NCBI RefSeq assembly: GCF_019059575.1 | Contig: NW_024881619.1 | Coordinates: forward strand, 988,358-1,052,357 | Length of the DNA stretch: 64,000 nt | Reading direction: 5' to 3' | From: Amphibalanus amphitrite | Taxonomy: Eukaryota > Arthropoda > Thecostraca > Balanomorpha > Balanidae | Shown here: piece by piece, positions 9,620 through 20,715 of the stretch | Numbering within the stretch: position 1 is the stretch's first letter | Layout of the letters: each line of letters begins with the position of its first letter | Notes under the pieces: model-generated | The model's input: only the letters and a program-made list of their open reading frames with translations | Told to the model about the DNA's origin: nothing | The model's database searches: none | Translations under genes and position numbers: made by a program

Positions 9620-12600
9620 TTTTTTGTTGTTGTTGTTGTTGTTTATTGGGGCTTAAGGGCGCGCCGACTACAAGGTCATTTTGCGCCCATAACTATATAC
9701 AAGTAAAGCAAGTGTGTCACAAGAAAACCGACGTAATAAAAGGCTTAAAAAAGCCTAAAAGCTGGTTAAAAAGAGCTAAGAAGGGTAAAATACTCCAAGC
9801 GTATCGTAAAAGACAGCTGACTAGGCGTAAGGACTAGATCAGAATAGACGTATGGACTAGTTGGTTTGGTATCAGATCGAGTAGATTACTTGGAATTTGA
9901 TTGAACGGATAAAGGAAAAGATGCTGCCAGATAAAACCCAGGGTGACTCGTCACCCAGCAAGTGGCGGACGGTGATATCCGGAGCGATGCGGCCCAGGTA
10001 GCGAGTCCGGTCCGGTTCCAAGCGTCGACAAGATAAAAGCACGTGGGCGACGGTGAGAGGCACGGCGCACCCGCCGCAAACGGGCTGCTCATCTCCGCGG
10101 AGAAGGTGGCCATGCGTCGCATACGTATGACCGATGCGGAGCCTGCATAAAATCACTTCGTTTGACCTGTTGTCTTGCGAGCAAGACCTCCAATGCTCCA
10201 GAGTCGGCTTCACCTCTCGGAGCTTCCTGCCTCCACGCAGGCGCCACTCTGCCTGCCACTCCGTTAGAATAAAAGATCGTACAGCAGGGTAAAAATCACG
10301 CGCCGGCAATGGCAACCGACGAGTGCAGGGTGCTGCAGCAGCACGCCTTGCAGCCGCGTCTGCCAGCTCATTGCCATGAACGCCAACGTGACTGGGAATC
10401 CAGCAGAACTGAACAGATTTACCCGATTGTTCTACTGACTGAAGCCGAGCTAAAATGTCTTGAACGATCGGGTCGGCTGGATTAAAACTCCGTAGGGCCA
10501 ACAGGCTGCTTAGGGAGTCCGATAAAATCAAGTAAAAAGGTCCGTCCGATACCTCAATAAAACACAAAGCCTTCTCGATGGCAACAAGTTCCGATGAAAA
10601 CACCGAGGCGAAAGATGGCAACGAAAATGAGCGGGTATCGTCGCCAGCGACGAAAGAACAGCCCGCTCCCTCAGGTGTTTTAGAGCCATCTGTGAATACA
10701 GGAACAAAACCATCGTAAGAGGCAAGGTGTTCCAAGGCTCGGACTCGTGCCTCTGCAGGCAGCAACTTGCCCTTTGGAACTGCAGAAAGCGAAAGATCCA
10801 CCTGTGGACTGACACTTTTCCACGGTGGAGGGGGCGCAGCCCAGGTACGACGAACGTTACGCAATGCTATGTCAGCTATTGAAAACAGGTCTTTCATGCG
10901 CACTCCGAACGAGGGTCGTAACCTTCCGTTACATCGGGTGGCATGCCGTGAAAAAACGTATGGGTACGTCGGGTGCATAGGAAATTGGCGCAGTTTTAGC
11001 GCGTACCGCATACCCAACATCTGACGGCGGAGTGAAAGTGGCGGTTCATGCGCCTCAGCAAGAATGCTGCTCCTGGGCGAGGTGCGGAATGCTCCGGTGG
11101 CTACTCGGAGTGCTGCATGATGGACTGTATCCAGGACCCTCTTGCTAGATTCACTCGCTGAATCGTAGACAAAAGAAGCGTAATCTAGCTTCGATCGTAC
11201 AATAGATCGATATAGAAGAAGAAGGGTCCTGCGGTCCGCACCATAAGATGTGCGGGCGACACATTTTAAAACGTTCAGGGATTTAAAACATCGTTCCCGA
11301 AGCGTTCTAAAATGTTCTTTATACGTTAAACGACTGTCAAAAAAGATCCCAAGAAACTTCGCCACCGGACGAGTAGGAATCACCTGTCCATAGAGCTGGA
11401 TTCCCAAGGGAAGGTCGCCGCAGCGGCGGCGGCAAAAGTGCATAGCGACGGTCTTCGTTGTTGAAAAACGAAGACCGTTGTCACGACTCCATCTCTCCAA
11501 CCGCGTCACTGCAAGCTGCAGCTGTCTGGCCATATGCCGAGCGCTTGAAGCGGCAAACCAAATGGCAAAATCATCCACGAAGAGCGATCTACCGATCGAG
11601 ACCGGCAGATCATCAGCGATGTCATTAATCGCCACTGCAAAGAGAGCCACACTAAGCACCCCGCCCTGGGGAACTCCGTTCTCTTGAGTAAAACTGCTCG
11701 AAAGACTACTGCCAACTCGGACTTTGAACCGACGACCCGATAAAAAGTTCTTAATAAAGAGGCCCATCCGGCCGCGTATGCCGTACTTGTGTACTTTGGA
11801 AAGTATTCTGTGTCGTAACACTGTATCATAGGCCGCCTCAATATCAAAGAACAGTGCTCCAAGGTGCTTCTTTTCAGTAAAACAGGTGCGTATCTCGGTG
11901 TCGAGGGCTAAAATGTGGTCAACAGGGCTGCGGTGCTTTCTAAAACCGCACTGGGCGTTTGTAAAAACACCGTGATGTTCCAAAAACCAGCTAAGACGCA
12001 CATTGACCATCTTCTCCATCAGCTTTGAAAGCGATGATGTGAGAGAGATGGGCCGATAGTGGAGAGGGTCATGTCCCGACTTGCCAGCCTTCAAGATAGG
12101 AATGATAGTGGCTTCCCGCCAGGTCTCAGGGAAAGTGCCAGTCTCCCAAAGCGAATTGAAGGTTGCTAGCAGCGCCTCGAGGGCAACTGCGGGGAGATGA
12201 CGGAGCATGTCGTTGTGGACAGCATCCGGACCTTCTGAGACGCTGCGCAACGAGCTGATGGCAGACGTGAGCTCAGCCATAGAGAAAGGCTCATTGTACA
12301 TCAAATTTTCAGCTGTGCTGAAGTCCACGGCGGCTGGTGCAGGTCGTGAGGACGGCTCTCCTCGGCAGCGCTGATAGAGTGCACGGCCTATCGTCTCTGC
12401 GACGTCTAAAGGGTGGGATATGTCCGTGTTGTTCACTCTTAAAACCGGAAGCGGAACAGAGCTGAACCGGCCTTCAATGCGCTTCATGCGTGCCCATATC
12501 TGGGTCGTAGGAGTAAAACGGTTTAAGGAACTCACGTACGTGCGCCATGAAACAGCCTTTGCCTCTTTTAAAACGCGACGGGCAAAAGCCCGCGCTTTCT

Positions 12601-13092
12601 TAAAAGCGATGAGGTTCTCAGTAGTACTACTCCGGTCAAACTTTCTAAAAGCGCGCTTCCTGGCACGAATCGCATCTCCGCATTCCTTGGTCCACCACGG
12701 GACCGGAGGACGACGAGGCTGACTCGACGTCTTGGGTATGCACCCGTTTGCGGAGTCAATGAGTAAACATGTAAAATCATCTGTAGACATCACAGAGGCG
12801 TCGGCTCTGGATAAAACCGTGGCCTCTACGGCGGCCTGGAATTCGCCCCAGTCGGCCTTCCGAACATTCCACCTAGGTGGACGGTTGCCTGACACTGGGG
12901 ACTCCTGGTGCTCCAGCCACACTGGGAAGTGGTCGCTCCCGAGTGGGTCGTCATGGACGGACCAGGTAAAAAGCTGAGCTAGCCGCGGACTGACTAAGCT
13001 CAGGTCCAGAGCCGATGTTTGACCGGAGGGTGTTGTAAAATGGGTGCGCTGTCCTGTATTTAAAATACACAGCGCCTCATCGCGGATAAAAG
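9620..13092 (-). mobile_element. 5'-truncated Jockey/I-type LINE with 14-bp TSDs
   Basis: The insertion is 3,473 bp. It is flanked by the perfect 14-bp direct repeat GCGACACAGAGGGT at 9606-9619 (3' side) and 13093-13106 (5' side). On the minus strand the 3' end has AATAAA (9642-9647 on the plus strand) followed by (CAA)n and an A-run. The 5' end is cut inside the endonuclease. The single long frame has no stops, so this is a young dead-on-arrival copy. The pre-insertion locus can be read by joining the flanks at the duplicated site. Confidence 0.92.
9872..13092 (-). CDS. LINE ORF2: partial endonuclease, reverse transcriptase, RNase H
   Basis: The frame is open from upstream of the element, so the apparent start at 13315 (1,147 residues) adds about 74 flanking residues that are not LINE. 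In that numbering the LINE part begins near residue 75. It has the endonuclease end with SDHF (127-130), RT with FDIEAAYD (490-497), NGVPQGG (546-552) and FVDD (579-582). It also has an RNase H with TDGS (875-878), the Glu in SSELVAIE (907-914), SDSLSS (932-937) and SHVGVHGNELAD (975-986). The C-terminal Cys/His pattern is CGGC followed by H and C. The order endonuclease-RT-RNase H places it in the Jockey/I group. The protein supplies the target-primed reverse transcription that produced the flanking duplications. Confidence 0.92.
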
Positions 13093-13106
13093 GCGACACA
13101 GAGGGT

Positions 13107-13540
13107 ACGTAAGATGAGCAGCAAATGCGTGGGTGTCCACACAGCCAGACAATGCTGATTGTAGTGCTGGTACTGCAGCGAGTGTCATGTCTGGCAGTGA
13201 TGTCACAAATCGTAGGTACTGAATGCAATCGTGATACATAATGATGCTTGCAATGACAATGGCACAGGAGTCGCTGCGCCACATACCCTGCGGCGCACCG
13301 AGAGAGTCCCCCCACGCAGCGCTATAATACATCGGTTCATTGTTGAGCATTTGTCTTGTTATGTTCGTGTCGTGCTATGTGCATTTTTTCGTTAATCAAG
13401 TACTTGCGATCTTGTAGATCAGCGGGTGTGTAATAGTGGGCATGTATCGGTCTGCTCCGGACCCGGGCCGAGCGGACGGGGCTGGCCTCGGACTCGGCCG
13501 ATACGGACACCTGTGAAGGCCATGTGTGCTCCCCGGTGGT
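13107..13540. other. Flanking sequence without recognised gene
   Basis: Nothing recognisable lies here apart from low-level GC-rich sequence between 13,440 and 13,510. Confidence 0.4.
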
Positions 13541-13720
13541 GATACGCAGTGCGACAAAAGGTGTACGGGGAGACGGACACGGGTAGTGTGAGGTCGGCGA
13601 CAGCCCGTGGTGGGCGAGCGACCAGTGGCAAATACATACAGACGCTACAATGGGACAAAAGCAAATAAAGATAGAAACTTCAACGATCTGAGCAACAACG
13701 CTCTTGCAGGTGACCGTTAT
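13541..13720 (+). pseudogene. Fragment of unclassified transposase, paralogue of 26,033-26,204
   Basis: This 180-bp segment matches 26,033-26,204 closely, including the run of codons for NKDRNFNDLSNNALAGDR. It ends abruptly at 13720 where the sequence jumps to the 3' end of a P-element-like gene. It marks the left start of paralogous copy 1. Confidence 0.8.
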
Positions 13721-13941
13721 ACTGATGAAAGTCTCTTCGCGTGTGTAAACGTTTAGGGCCTGACCGTGGTAGTGTGGCCTGTCTATGCATTTATCAGTGA
13801 AATGTGCGATGTGATGTCACGTTGGTGCCCGGCTACGAAGGTTAGCCAATTTTGGGCGCGTTTGGGTCGCGTTTGTATCCAAGTTTTCTGTTTGTCACGT
13901 TGGTGTTCGCTGGGCGGTGCCAATCGCTCCCGAGTCTCGAG

Positions 13942-14083
13942 AGGTGACTGCGTTGGTGATCGAGGTCGGACTGAAGCAGTGGAAGCGGCAACCGTTCGGC
14001 TTGAAGACGAGCCCCGGCATGTTTCAACGCATCATGAAGGATGTCCTGAAGGACCTGAACTGGTGGACCGCAGTCGTGTTCTA
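13942..14083 (+). pseudogene. Gypsy reverse transcriptase remnant
   Basis: A short frame reads QPFGLKTSPGMFQRIMKDVL and ends at a TAG (14081-14083) exactly where the YLDD-like active-site box should follow. This is the central palm of a Ty3/Gypsy RT. An LTR-like region follows at once. Confidence 0.75.
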
Positions 14084-14459
14084 GGAGTTTCATATAGCCT
14101 AAGCCGCGGCTACCTGCTGCGCATGTGTCGCCGTATCGGTGTGCCACTGTTCATGTATATATCCGCGCACAGTCACACACACTGCGCATGTGGCACGGTG
14201 CTAGGCTGACCGGATAGTGAGCACATGCGCGCAGTTTAGTATGGCGTCTGACGTCCGTGTGTCGTGTACGATAGTAAATTCTTAAATTTTGTTAATACAC
14301 TCTCCTACTCGTCGTACCGATACGCGTGAGGAAAACGGAAGACCCAAGGAGCTGGAGCGACATGAAGAGCCCAGGAAGGTGAGTGCTCGGAACGAAACAC
14401 GCATCCCAATCACACTGATCGGATGATGCAAACTGGGACGACCGTCCCTCAGTTTACAC

Positions 14460-14477
14460 TGGTGACCCCGACGTGAT
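14460..14477 (+). promoter_or_regulatory. Primer-binding site, tRNA-Trp type
   Basis: TGGTGACCCCGACGTGAT is complementary to the 3' end of eukaryotic tRNA-Trp with its CCA tail (established for CsRn1-like Gypsy elements). It follows an LTR-like end (TTTACA) and precedes an ATG at 14501 by 23 bp. Confidence 0.8.
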
Positions 14478-14500
14478 CCGAGCAACTCCCGCACCACGCC

Positions 14501-14647
14501 ATGGGGTCGAGCGATGCCACCCGGCAGCACACCGCTTCTCCCGCAACCAGCTCAGCTCGTCTGCAACTGAAGCTGATCCAACAGATCAGTTCTACCGGTT
14601 TACATAGCCCTGGTTCTACCCATGCTGATGTGGCGCAAGAGCTGTAA
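14501..14647 (+). pseudogene. Truncated gag start
   Basis: A 48-codon frame begins at an ATG 23 bp after the primer-binding site and is Ser/Ala/Thr-rich, as at the start of Gypsy gag. It is cut short by a stop and followed by hAT sequence. The paralogue is 29,050-29,196. Confidence 0.5.
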
Positions 14648-14863
14648 TTTTGAGCACCCCCTCTGTGGAGAGTCGACTGCGGGTGGGAGCTATAGGTATT
14701 CGGCGTCATTGGTTTTACCAAGTCACGAGGAGTTGAATTGACATGTCATTCGAGCATGCCCAATGACTGGCACATAAGTTATTGACGTTAAGCTCAGTAA
14801 ACTTGTTATTGGGACGCATGGTAATTTTCGTACATTTCTTATATCGACAGTCTCTACGGCTTC

Positions 14864-15166
14864 ATGGCCGAGCAGCCGGAGAAACCGGCTACGACTTCAA
14901 AATCTGTTGTACATGCGGAGCTGGAGGCCTGCCTACGGAAGCCGACCGTCTACGTGGACCCTGTGGAGCACTGGGCGCTGAAAGCGGGCATCCACATATA
15001 CCAACACCTGGAGGTGGCCGCTCTTAACATCATTGCTGTTCCGGCAAGCTCGGGTCACAATGAGCGAGTATTTTCTATGTCTGGAAGAATGTTCAGCCCG
15101 CGCCGAAGTCGCCTGAAGGGAGATCTCGCCGAAGCGCTCAAACTGCTGAGGTGTGCCGATGTTTGA
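14864..15166 (+). pseudogene. hAT transposase C-terminal dimerisation domain
   Basis: The 100-residue frame shows the hAT dimerisation pattern. An acidic-aromatic stretch (DPVEHW) is followed by IAVPASSGHNERVFSMSGRM (residues 57-76) and a final R-x-L-K-G-DLAEALKLLR helix. The rest of the hAT transposase is absent. The second copy at 29,414-29,716 has about 13 residue differences and keeps the same boundaries. Confidence 0.85.
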
Positions 15167-15368
15167 ACTTAGAAGTGCAAGTGGTGCATGTTCAATTCTT
15201 GTGATCATACCTGTGATTTTATGATCAAAGCTGCTCGCAGTCGCACAGAAGATGGTAGTAGCGCTTATCAAATTCCTGTGCTCATTGCCGTGCTTTTAAA
15301 ATAAATGTTGCTGTTGGCTTGGGCGCTGATACACGCTGTAGTTGCCCTCTAGCTATAGCAGCAGTCTA

Positions 15369-15492
15369 GCGCCGGCAGTCACGCTATAGCAGCGGTTTAG
15401 CGTTCGATCGTCGCGACATCAATATTAGTTAAGCGCCGATAGTCACGCTATAGCAGCAGTTTGGCGTTCGATCGTCGCGACATCTATATTGA
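15369..15492. repeat. Tandem repeat, 64-bp period, two units
   Basis: Units start at 15369 and 15433. Each contains AGTCACGCTATAGCAGC and TTCGATCGTCGCGACATC. It lies at the left end of the 4.16-kb insertion and could be a subterminal repeat of that element. Confidence 0.8.
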
Positions 15493-16375
15493 CCGAGTGT
15501 GATTACGCGTGGGTATTTACAAGTACTCGAATGTGGCAGGTACTTTAAATACTCGAATACCATTCTGATGAATATTTCCACGGTTTTCTTTGAATGCTAT
15601 GAACAATATTTTGTACAACGTTTTCCGAAACAAATAATTCTGCGTTTTGTGTTTCACGTTTTTGAATCTAAGAACCTAAAACATTGTGACGTGTCAGCAT
15701 TTTCGGTATGATAGTGGTGGGCACTGTCGTGTTCCTGCCACGCCCGTTTTGTGCGGCCGACATTCTTGTTCAGGATTGTTTCTGAGGATGGTTTGATTTC
15801 CCTGGCGCTAATGAGTGAGTTTAGGAAGTGAAATCTTGCATAACTCTATGTGGATTGAATCAGATAAATGCCCGTTGTTGATGGTGATATGAAACTAGCA
15901 GATTTACCGTGATCTCTGTCTGATATCAGCACTTGAACTCTGCGCTGGATTTGTATTTGTTTGCCGCATTTCATGCATGTAGAGCTAAAAGTCCGCGATA
16001 AGGCCTAGAAACTAGAAGGTATTTTGAGAATGTTATTTTGTTTAAGGCTGTGAATAGCCAAGCCAAAGGTGTTTCAGGTTTGTCCGTGTTTGAGTACCAA
16101 ACTGATAACTTTGTTTCTGCAGGAATAATATGAAGAGACTGTTTCGACCGTGTGTCAGAGGGAATCAGCCCCCAGTTAGTCCGGCATGAGGTGCACACAG
16201 TCAGTAAGTTTAACCGATTGAACTGGTCGTTTTCAGTCTTATGATAGTATGTGCCTAGTATGTGCTACTTGCAGTCGAAATGTGTCAAGGACGAACGAGT
16301 ATGGGTCATGTCAAGGTCTAATCGTCAGATCGAGTGTGGCTCAGTTGTTGTGTTAGGGAAGAGCTCACTGCTGCT
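15493..16375. other. AT-rich sequence, no gene recognised
   Basis: Short unconvincing ORFs only; no domains or repeats are seen. Confidence 0.4.
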
Positions 16376-16436
16376 ATATCAGTCGGTGACACACCAGGGA
16401 AATAAGCTAAAATTAGAGCGCTCTATTTATTGCTCC
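16376..16436 (+). repeat. Inverted-repeat partner 1 (of 19,325-19,385)
   Basis: This 61-bp segment, containing CCAGGGAAATAAGCTAAAAT, occurs again in inverted orientation at 19,325-19,385 with only a few mismatches. Both lie inside the 4.16-kb insertion. Confidence 0.85.
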
Positions 16437-17808
16437 CGCTACTTCACCGTCTCCCATAGGGTCCTGTGTTGAGCTGGTGTCGAGGCTCTAAAAATGACGC
16501 CGATTTTTGCACCCTTCTCACGAAAACCGCTCGGACCGCCTGGAAACTAATTGTTCCGCTCTAAAAATTTCATGATCGACGGGAAAATGAATGAGGAAAA
16601 GATTGGTCCTGAAATAATTCTGAACTCCCTGTAGAACATATCGAAATATGGCTGCAAACTAGGAGCATGTCAAAATCGACAAAACGATACAAATAAACTT
16701 ACCGGGATTTTTTTATTTTCCATGCATCTGTGTATGAAATCAGTCGGTTTTTCGGAAAGATCATCTTCTGTTTAATAAATAATTCCACAATTGCAATCGA
16801 GAAAAAAAAAACATTTCCGCTGTGACAGCAGTTTTGGCATTGTGCCAGTAGTGTGGCGTGCGTGGTGCTGCGTGGTCGTCGGGACGGAGTTGTGAGTATT
16901 TTCGGTGTTTTAAATGGTTGATGGCCATTTGAACCAGCTTTATATTATTTCCTACAAATTTTTGCATCAAATTATTGCTTTGAAAGACCATTGAAACCCC
17001 TTATCTCTTCATGAAACACGATCATATTTATCGTCGACGAAAATGGCGCGGGACCCCATGCGCGTTCCGATCGAAATAAATCGTAAATTAAATAATATTC
17101 GATGATAAGTATCATATTCTAGTGACACATTTTCATAAAATAAGGCATAAACATTGCAAGGAAGTCAACATTGGATGATTGGATTCTTATTTTGCTCACA
17201 TATCCTTGTGTAGTCAAATGGCTCAATTGTTAGATAAATGTAAGCATATGTTTTGGCTTGATGTTTGCTGTGAAACCACCCAGCCACTTGCTGGTTGAGT
17301 GGTTTTTGATAATAACCTGATAATCATTTCTCCTTTTCCTTAAAAGAAACTAAAATTCTTTCTAAAGTAATCCATTTTTAGGAAAGGCGGCTTGCTCATT
17401 GACATTTCATGTTCTTGTTTTGTTATTGCTGGCAGTATTTTGATACAATAATGCAATATGATTTTTTTGCAATAATAAAACCTAAGACAAACCTAGTTAA
17501 TGCGTCAATCAAACACCCAACAGAAAGATTGTGAGTCCTTGTGACATGAAGTAGAACATTCTATGAATGTGTTATATAGAATATGCCAAATTTTAAATTA
17601 ATTATACTGATAGCTGAGCATGTGAATTATGCAACAATATAATTTCATTTTCTGGTTTTGAAATAGCGGGCAGTATTTTACTTCAACAAATGTAATATAC
17701 ATGGAATACATGTTGTTATGTTATGTTAAAAGTTTAATAACAGCAAACAGAAGGGGCTGTTTCAGCAGATAATGTTTGTACCTTATGCATTACCTTTCTT
17801 TTCTGCAG
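16437..17808. other. AT-rich non-coding stretch upstream of candidate exon
   Basis: The sequence looks intron-like: low complexity, no long ORFs, and it ends with a pyrimidine tract and CAG at 17806-17808. Confidence 0.4.
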
Positions 17809-18390
17809 GACCATGCTTCCGCTGGGTGGTCGACATTTGCCTCCTGAAGAAGTTGAGCAACATGAAGACCACCAGATGAGGTGTCTGCAGTTCATGTGGA
17901 ACTCTGCAGACTACAAGTGTTATGAACCTCATGACAACACTTCAGATTTGCAGTTGTACCAAAGTGTGATTCAAACCACCTGTGGCATCTCACTCAATGT
18001 GTGAACAGTGTGATCATTGTGCAGTGTTCAGCTGCAACTAAGACATTTATTAGTGACTTGTTTTGCAATTAGCCACCAAAAGCATTTTTGGGCTGGCTGC
18101 TGTAATTTGTTGTGCACTGCGCAATAGTGGTAGTGTTTTGTCACTTGTCAAGTTGTCAGTTGTGCATGTTGCATGTTTCTCTTCCCTCGGCCCTCATTAT
18201 CAGTTAAGTGGTGAATTGGCATCACTCAGTCTCCCCAGATCTCCATTGACTGTCTGTCAACCACCTAACTTGAGATGGTATTTGCTAATAGTGTCAGAAA
18301 AGAAGTGATTGTAGACATTTTTAGGAATATGAGCTCCGTTTCATGCGTGTTGCGGTGGTCATTTTGTCACTTGTCCCATAGTGTAATAAA
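17809..18390 (+). CDS. Candidate 3' terminal exon of an unknown gene
   Basis: A good splice acceptor (TTACCTTTCTTTTCTGCAG, ending 17808) is followed by a 65-codon frame that ends with TGA at 18002-18004. An AATAAA lies at 18385-18390. The frame contains HLPPEEVEQHEDHQMR and a Cys-x-aromatic-rich middle. I do not recognise the family. The acceptor, short terminal coding part, 3' UTR and poly(A) signal are what a last exon looks like, but a chance combination cannot be excluded. Confidence 0.3.
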
Positions 18391-19324
18391 TGGAAACTGT
18401 TGTTCCCTTTTCAAGGTACTCGCGGATGCAGAAAGCGTTGGGCCTAATTATTAAACGCACCCTTCTATCAGCGACGCACGAAATCGACAAATATCATCCT
18501 TTTTAGAGCAGGAGGAAACGAAAACTTGTGAACATAGCTGTACCTACAACAGTGCATAAGGAATTGGAATTCTGGGAGTTTTTGAAATTCGGAGAAACTC
18601 CAGTTGTCGACAGGTATGCCCCCTTGTACGTCAAAGACCGCCTAAAAAACAAACGTCTACAAATGAAGGCAGTATTCGTATGTTCGTTGTAATTGCAGCA
18701 GCCTAGCAACATGCATTGCGGTCCGATGGCGAATTACACTCGTGCTAAAAAAAAAAAAAAAACTATGCCGGTAACTGCCAACGTACCTACTTAGGTCGTA
18801 GGTGAGGAGAGGAAGGGTTATGTCAAATGTCAACATCAAAGAAATGGCTTCATCTGAGCTGTGCCTATTGTACATAATTCAACCAATCTATGCATTTCGT
18901 TTCTTGCTAGCTACTCATGCTTTCACTCCTGCTTCAGAGTAATCATCCCATATTGTACGTCTTAAGATATTGATTTCTATGGCAGTTCGCAATTGCTAGC
19001 CACGTCTCACCTCAGTTTGGTGGCCCCGCATCGGCCCACTCGGCCGCTCTAAAATTGACTTACGGAGGAGGATGGTGGCTTTTATTTTAGCTTCTCCGCT
19101 GACTGCGGGGAGCGCCGTCGCCGAGGTAGGAGCAATAATTAGCTTAAGTTTGGGACTAATTTACACGCTTAATTAACATTTTAATGTTATTTTAATTAAT
19201 TCATGTTAATCTTTGACGCATTCTCTTTCTATTGATACCATCCACCGGCCTGAGAAGTACTGCCTTGCTGCGTAAGGGCCGATAAAAGATCACGCTTTTA
19301 GGGGTATCTCTTCAACATGGGGCA
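18391..19324. other. Non-coding stretch inside the 4.16-kb insertion
   Basis: There is an A-run of about 16 at 18,748 and AT-rich sequence around 19,140-19,210. No gene is recognised. Confidence 0.4.
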
Positions 19325-19385
19325 GGAGCAATAAATAGAGCACTCTAATTTTAGCTTATTTCCCTGGTATGTCACCAACTGATAT
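19325..19385 (-). repeat. Inverted-repeat partner 2 (of 16,376-16,436)
   Basis: Reverse-complement match to 16,376-16,436. It lies 108 bp from the right end of the 4.16-kb insertion. Confidence 0.85.
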
Positions 19386-19493
19386 GTGACGATTGTTCTG
19401 ACGTGTTGCAGAAACGGATCTATAGACAAGATGAATACAAGGTCCTGTGTTTGACTACACCTGTTTTGGGACGGAGACATGCCGGAACTAACA

Positions 19494-19643
19494 CACGCCG
19501 TGGCGTAAAGTCTTCTTAAGACGACGACCCTGACCTACCTCTAGACCTGTCGGAAAGCCGCCACTAACCCGGACCTACTCGCGACCCGCCTGTGTGGGGC
19601 CCACATCTCCCACAGCTTTTCGAGCACGCTCAAGTGGAGTCTC

Positions 19644-19695
<52 letters not shown>

Positions 19696-20438
19696 TCTCC
19701 CTCTCTCTCTCTCTCTCTCATCACCTCCCACTTCTTTCCCCTTTTCCCTTTTGCCTCCCTCATCATTTTTTAAACAGTCTAGCGCATCTACTCATGTATC
19801 TCAACCTAACGGTTTGCCATTTTCTTGATCTGTTGCCAGGCGATGTGATTGGCCAGACCGCCGTGTGCCTCGGCGGACGCAAAATACCTCAAGAGTCAGC
19901 TGACGAAACGATGTCACTGCAGCTGCTCATCCACGACGATAAGTACCTATCAAGTAGTCGCTGAAGAGTGAAGGCGTAACCGTGGTCACCATCGCAGAAT
20001 TGGCCGATGCCGTGCTCGCTTGGGTTTTGTGCCACTCGCTATTCAATGCATTATACATACGGCAAGGCAGATAAGGCGCTTGGGATCTACCTTCAGAGGC
20101 TTGTGCTGAAGGTGGACGATGGAGTAAGGGTGCCAGCAAGGGCCCTGAAGCTGTACGCCAGAATCGTCCCCGCCTACAGTGAGGCGAAATGAGCAGGAAG
20201 CAGCATTCGAACAGCAGCAACAACGAGCAACATTGTTTTCACTATGAGCAGTGAAGCCATACGTTTGGGTGAAGCGTGCGACGTTCCCGGCAAATGGAAC
20301 GACTGTGGAACGGCGGAGGCTTGTCATGCCATTGGCATTAACTTGGCCATCAAGTTTGACTTTCTGTGTTATTTGTTGAGGTCGGCGTATAGTTTTACTT
20401 TAGGCCATTAGTTTTGCCATCAAGTTGAACTTTCTGTG

Positions 20439-20460
<22 letters not shown>
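19494..20460 (+). pseudogene. Family U transposase remnant, copy 1a
   Basis: From CACGCCGTGGCG onward the sequence parallels copy 2 at 29,875-30,740. It has the segment encoding KTTTL...NPDLLATRLCGAHISHSFS, then a replacement by CT-rich sequence (19,637-19,925), then the frame that in copy 2 encodes VTIAELADAVLAWVLCHSLF up to SEAK. Several stops and an 8-bp insertion near 20,053 break it. It ends in an A/T tail of repeated TTTA from about 20,440 to 20,475. Confidence 0.6.
19640..19719. repeat. (CT)n microsatellite
   Basis: An 80-bp nearly pure CT tract with a few CC and TT interruptions, sitting at the break in family U copy 1a. The interruption pattern differs from the right-arm version at 62,588-62,663. 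Confidence 0.95.
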
Positions 20461-20473
<13 letters not shown>

Positions 20474-20715
20474 TTCGATGTCATGGAGCAACAGGCATGA
20501 AATGTCATGAAGAGAATTTCATGTCATGAAAACGTGTCTATTGACACATTTTCATCTAAGAGTACGATTACCCTACATCCATAACTCTTTTTATGAGCGT
20601 ATTTGTACGACCTTAATTGTACTCTAAACTGTGGGTTAGAAATGGAAGAACTTTACTATTTTATTTGGAGTGAAAATTTTTCTCATGAGTGTACCTACCA
20701 AACTCGGCCAGTGAT

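Larger units (their letters stand above)
13722..15336. repeat. Duplicated block A, copy 1 (paralogue of 28,273-29,879)
   Basis: The block starts with the last codons of a P-element-like gene (CTGATGAAAGTCTCTTC), contains Gypsy RT, LTR, primer-binding site and hAT pieces, and ends at GGGCGCTGATACACGC. It is collinear with 28,273-29,879 at roughly 95% identity by eye, with scattered substitutions. It is outside the palindrome, so it is an independent copy. Confidence 0.9.
15337..19493. mobile_element. 4.16-kb insertion absent from the paralogous copy
   Basis: Copy 2 reads continuously through GCGCTGATACACGCCGTGGC at about 29,864-29,883. In copy 1 the same site is split: the left half ends with CACGC at 15332-15336 and the right half restarts with CACGC at 19494-19498. 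The inserted DNA begins TGTAGTTGCC and ends GGAACTAACA. The 5-bp duplication and TG...CA ends resemble LTR-type integration, but I find no paired LTRs and no pol. The content is AT-rich and includes a tandem repeat, an inverted-repeat pair and a candidate 3' exon. Confidence 0.75.

Noticed and set aside
13093-13315. N-terminal 74 residues of the 1,147-residue minus-strand ORF
   Set aside because: They lie outside the LINE, beyond its 14-bp target duplication, and are open by chance.
16376-19385. The 61-bp inverted pair as terminal repeats of one DNA transposon
   Set aside because: No target duplication flanks the pair, and one partner lies 1 kb and the other 108 bp from the ends of the insertion defined by the paralogous empty site.
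19592-19828. Ser/Leu repeat ORF and its Arg/Glu counterpart
   Set aside because: Translation of the CT/GA microsatellite.
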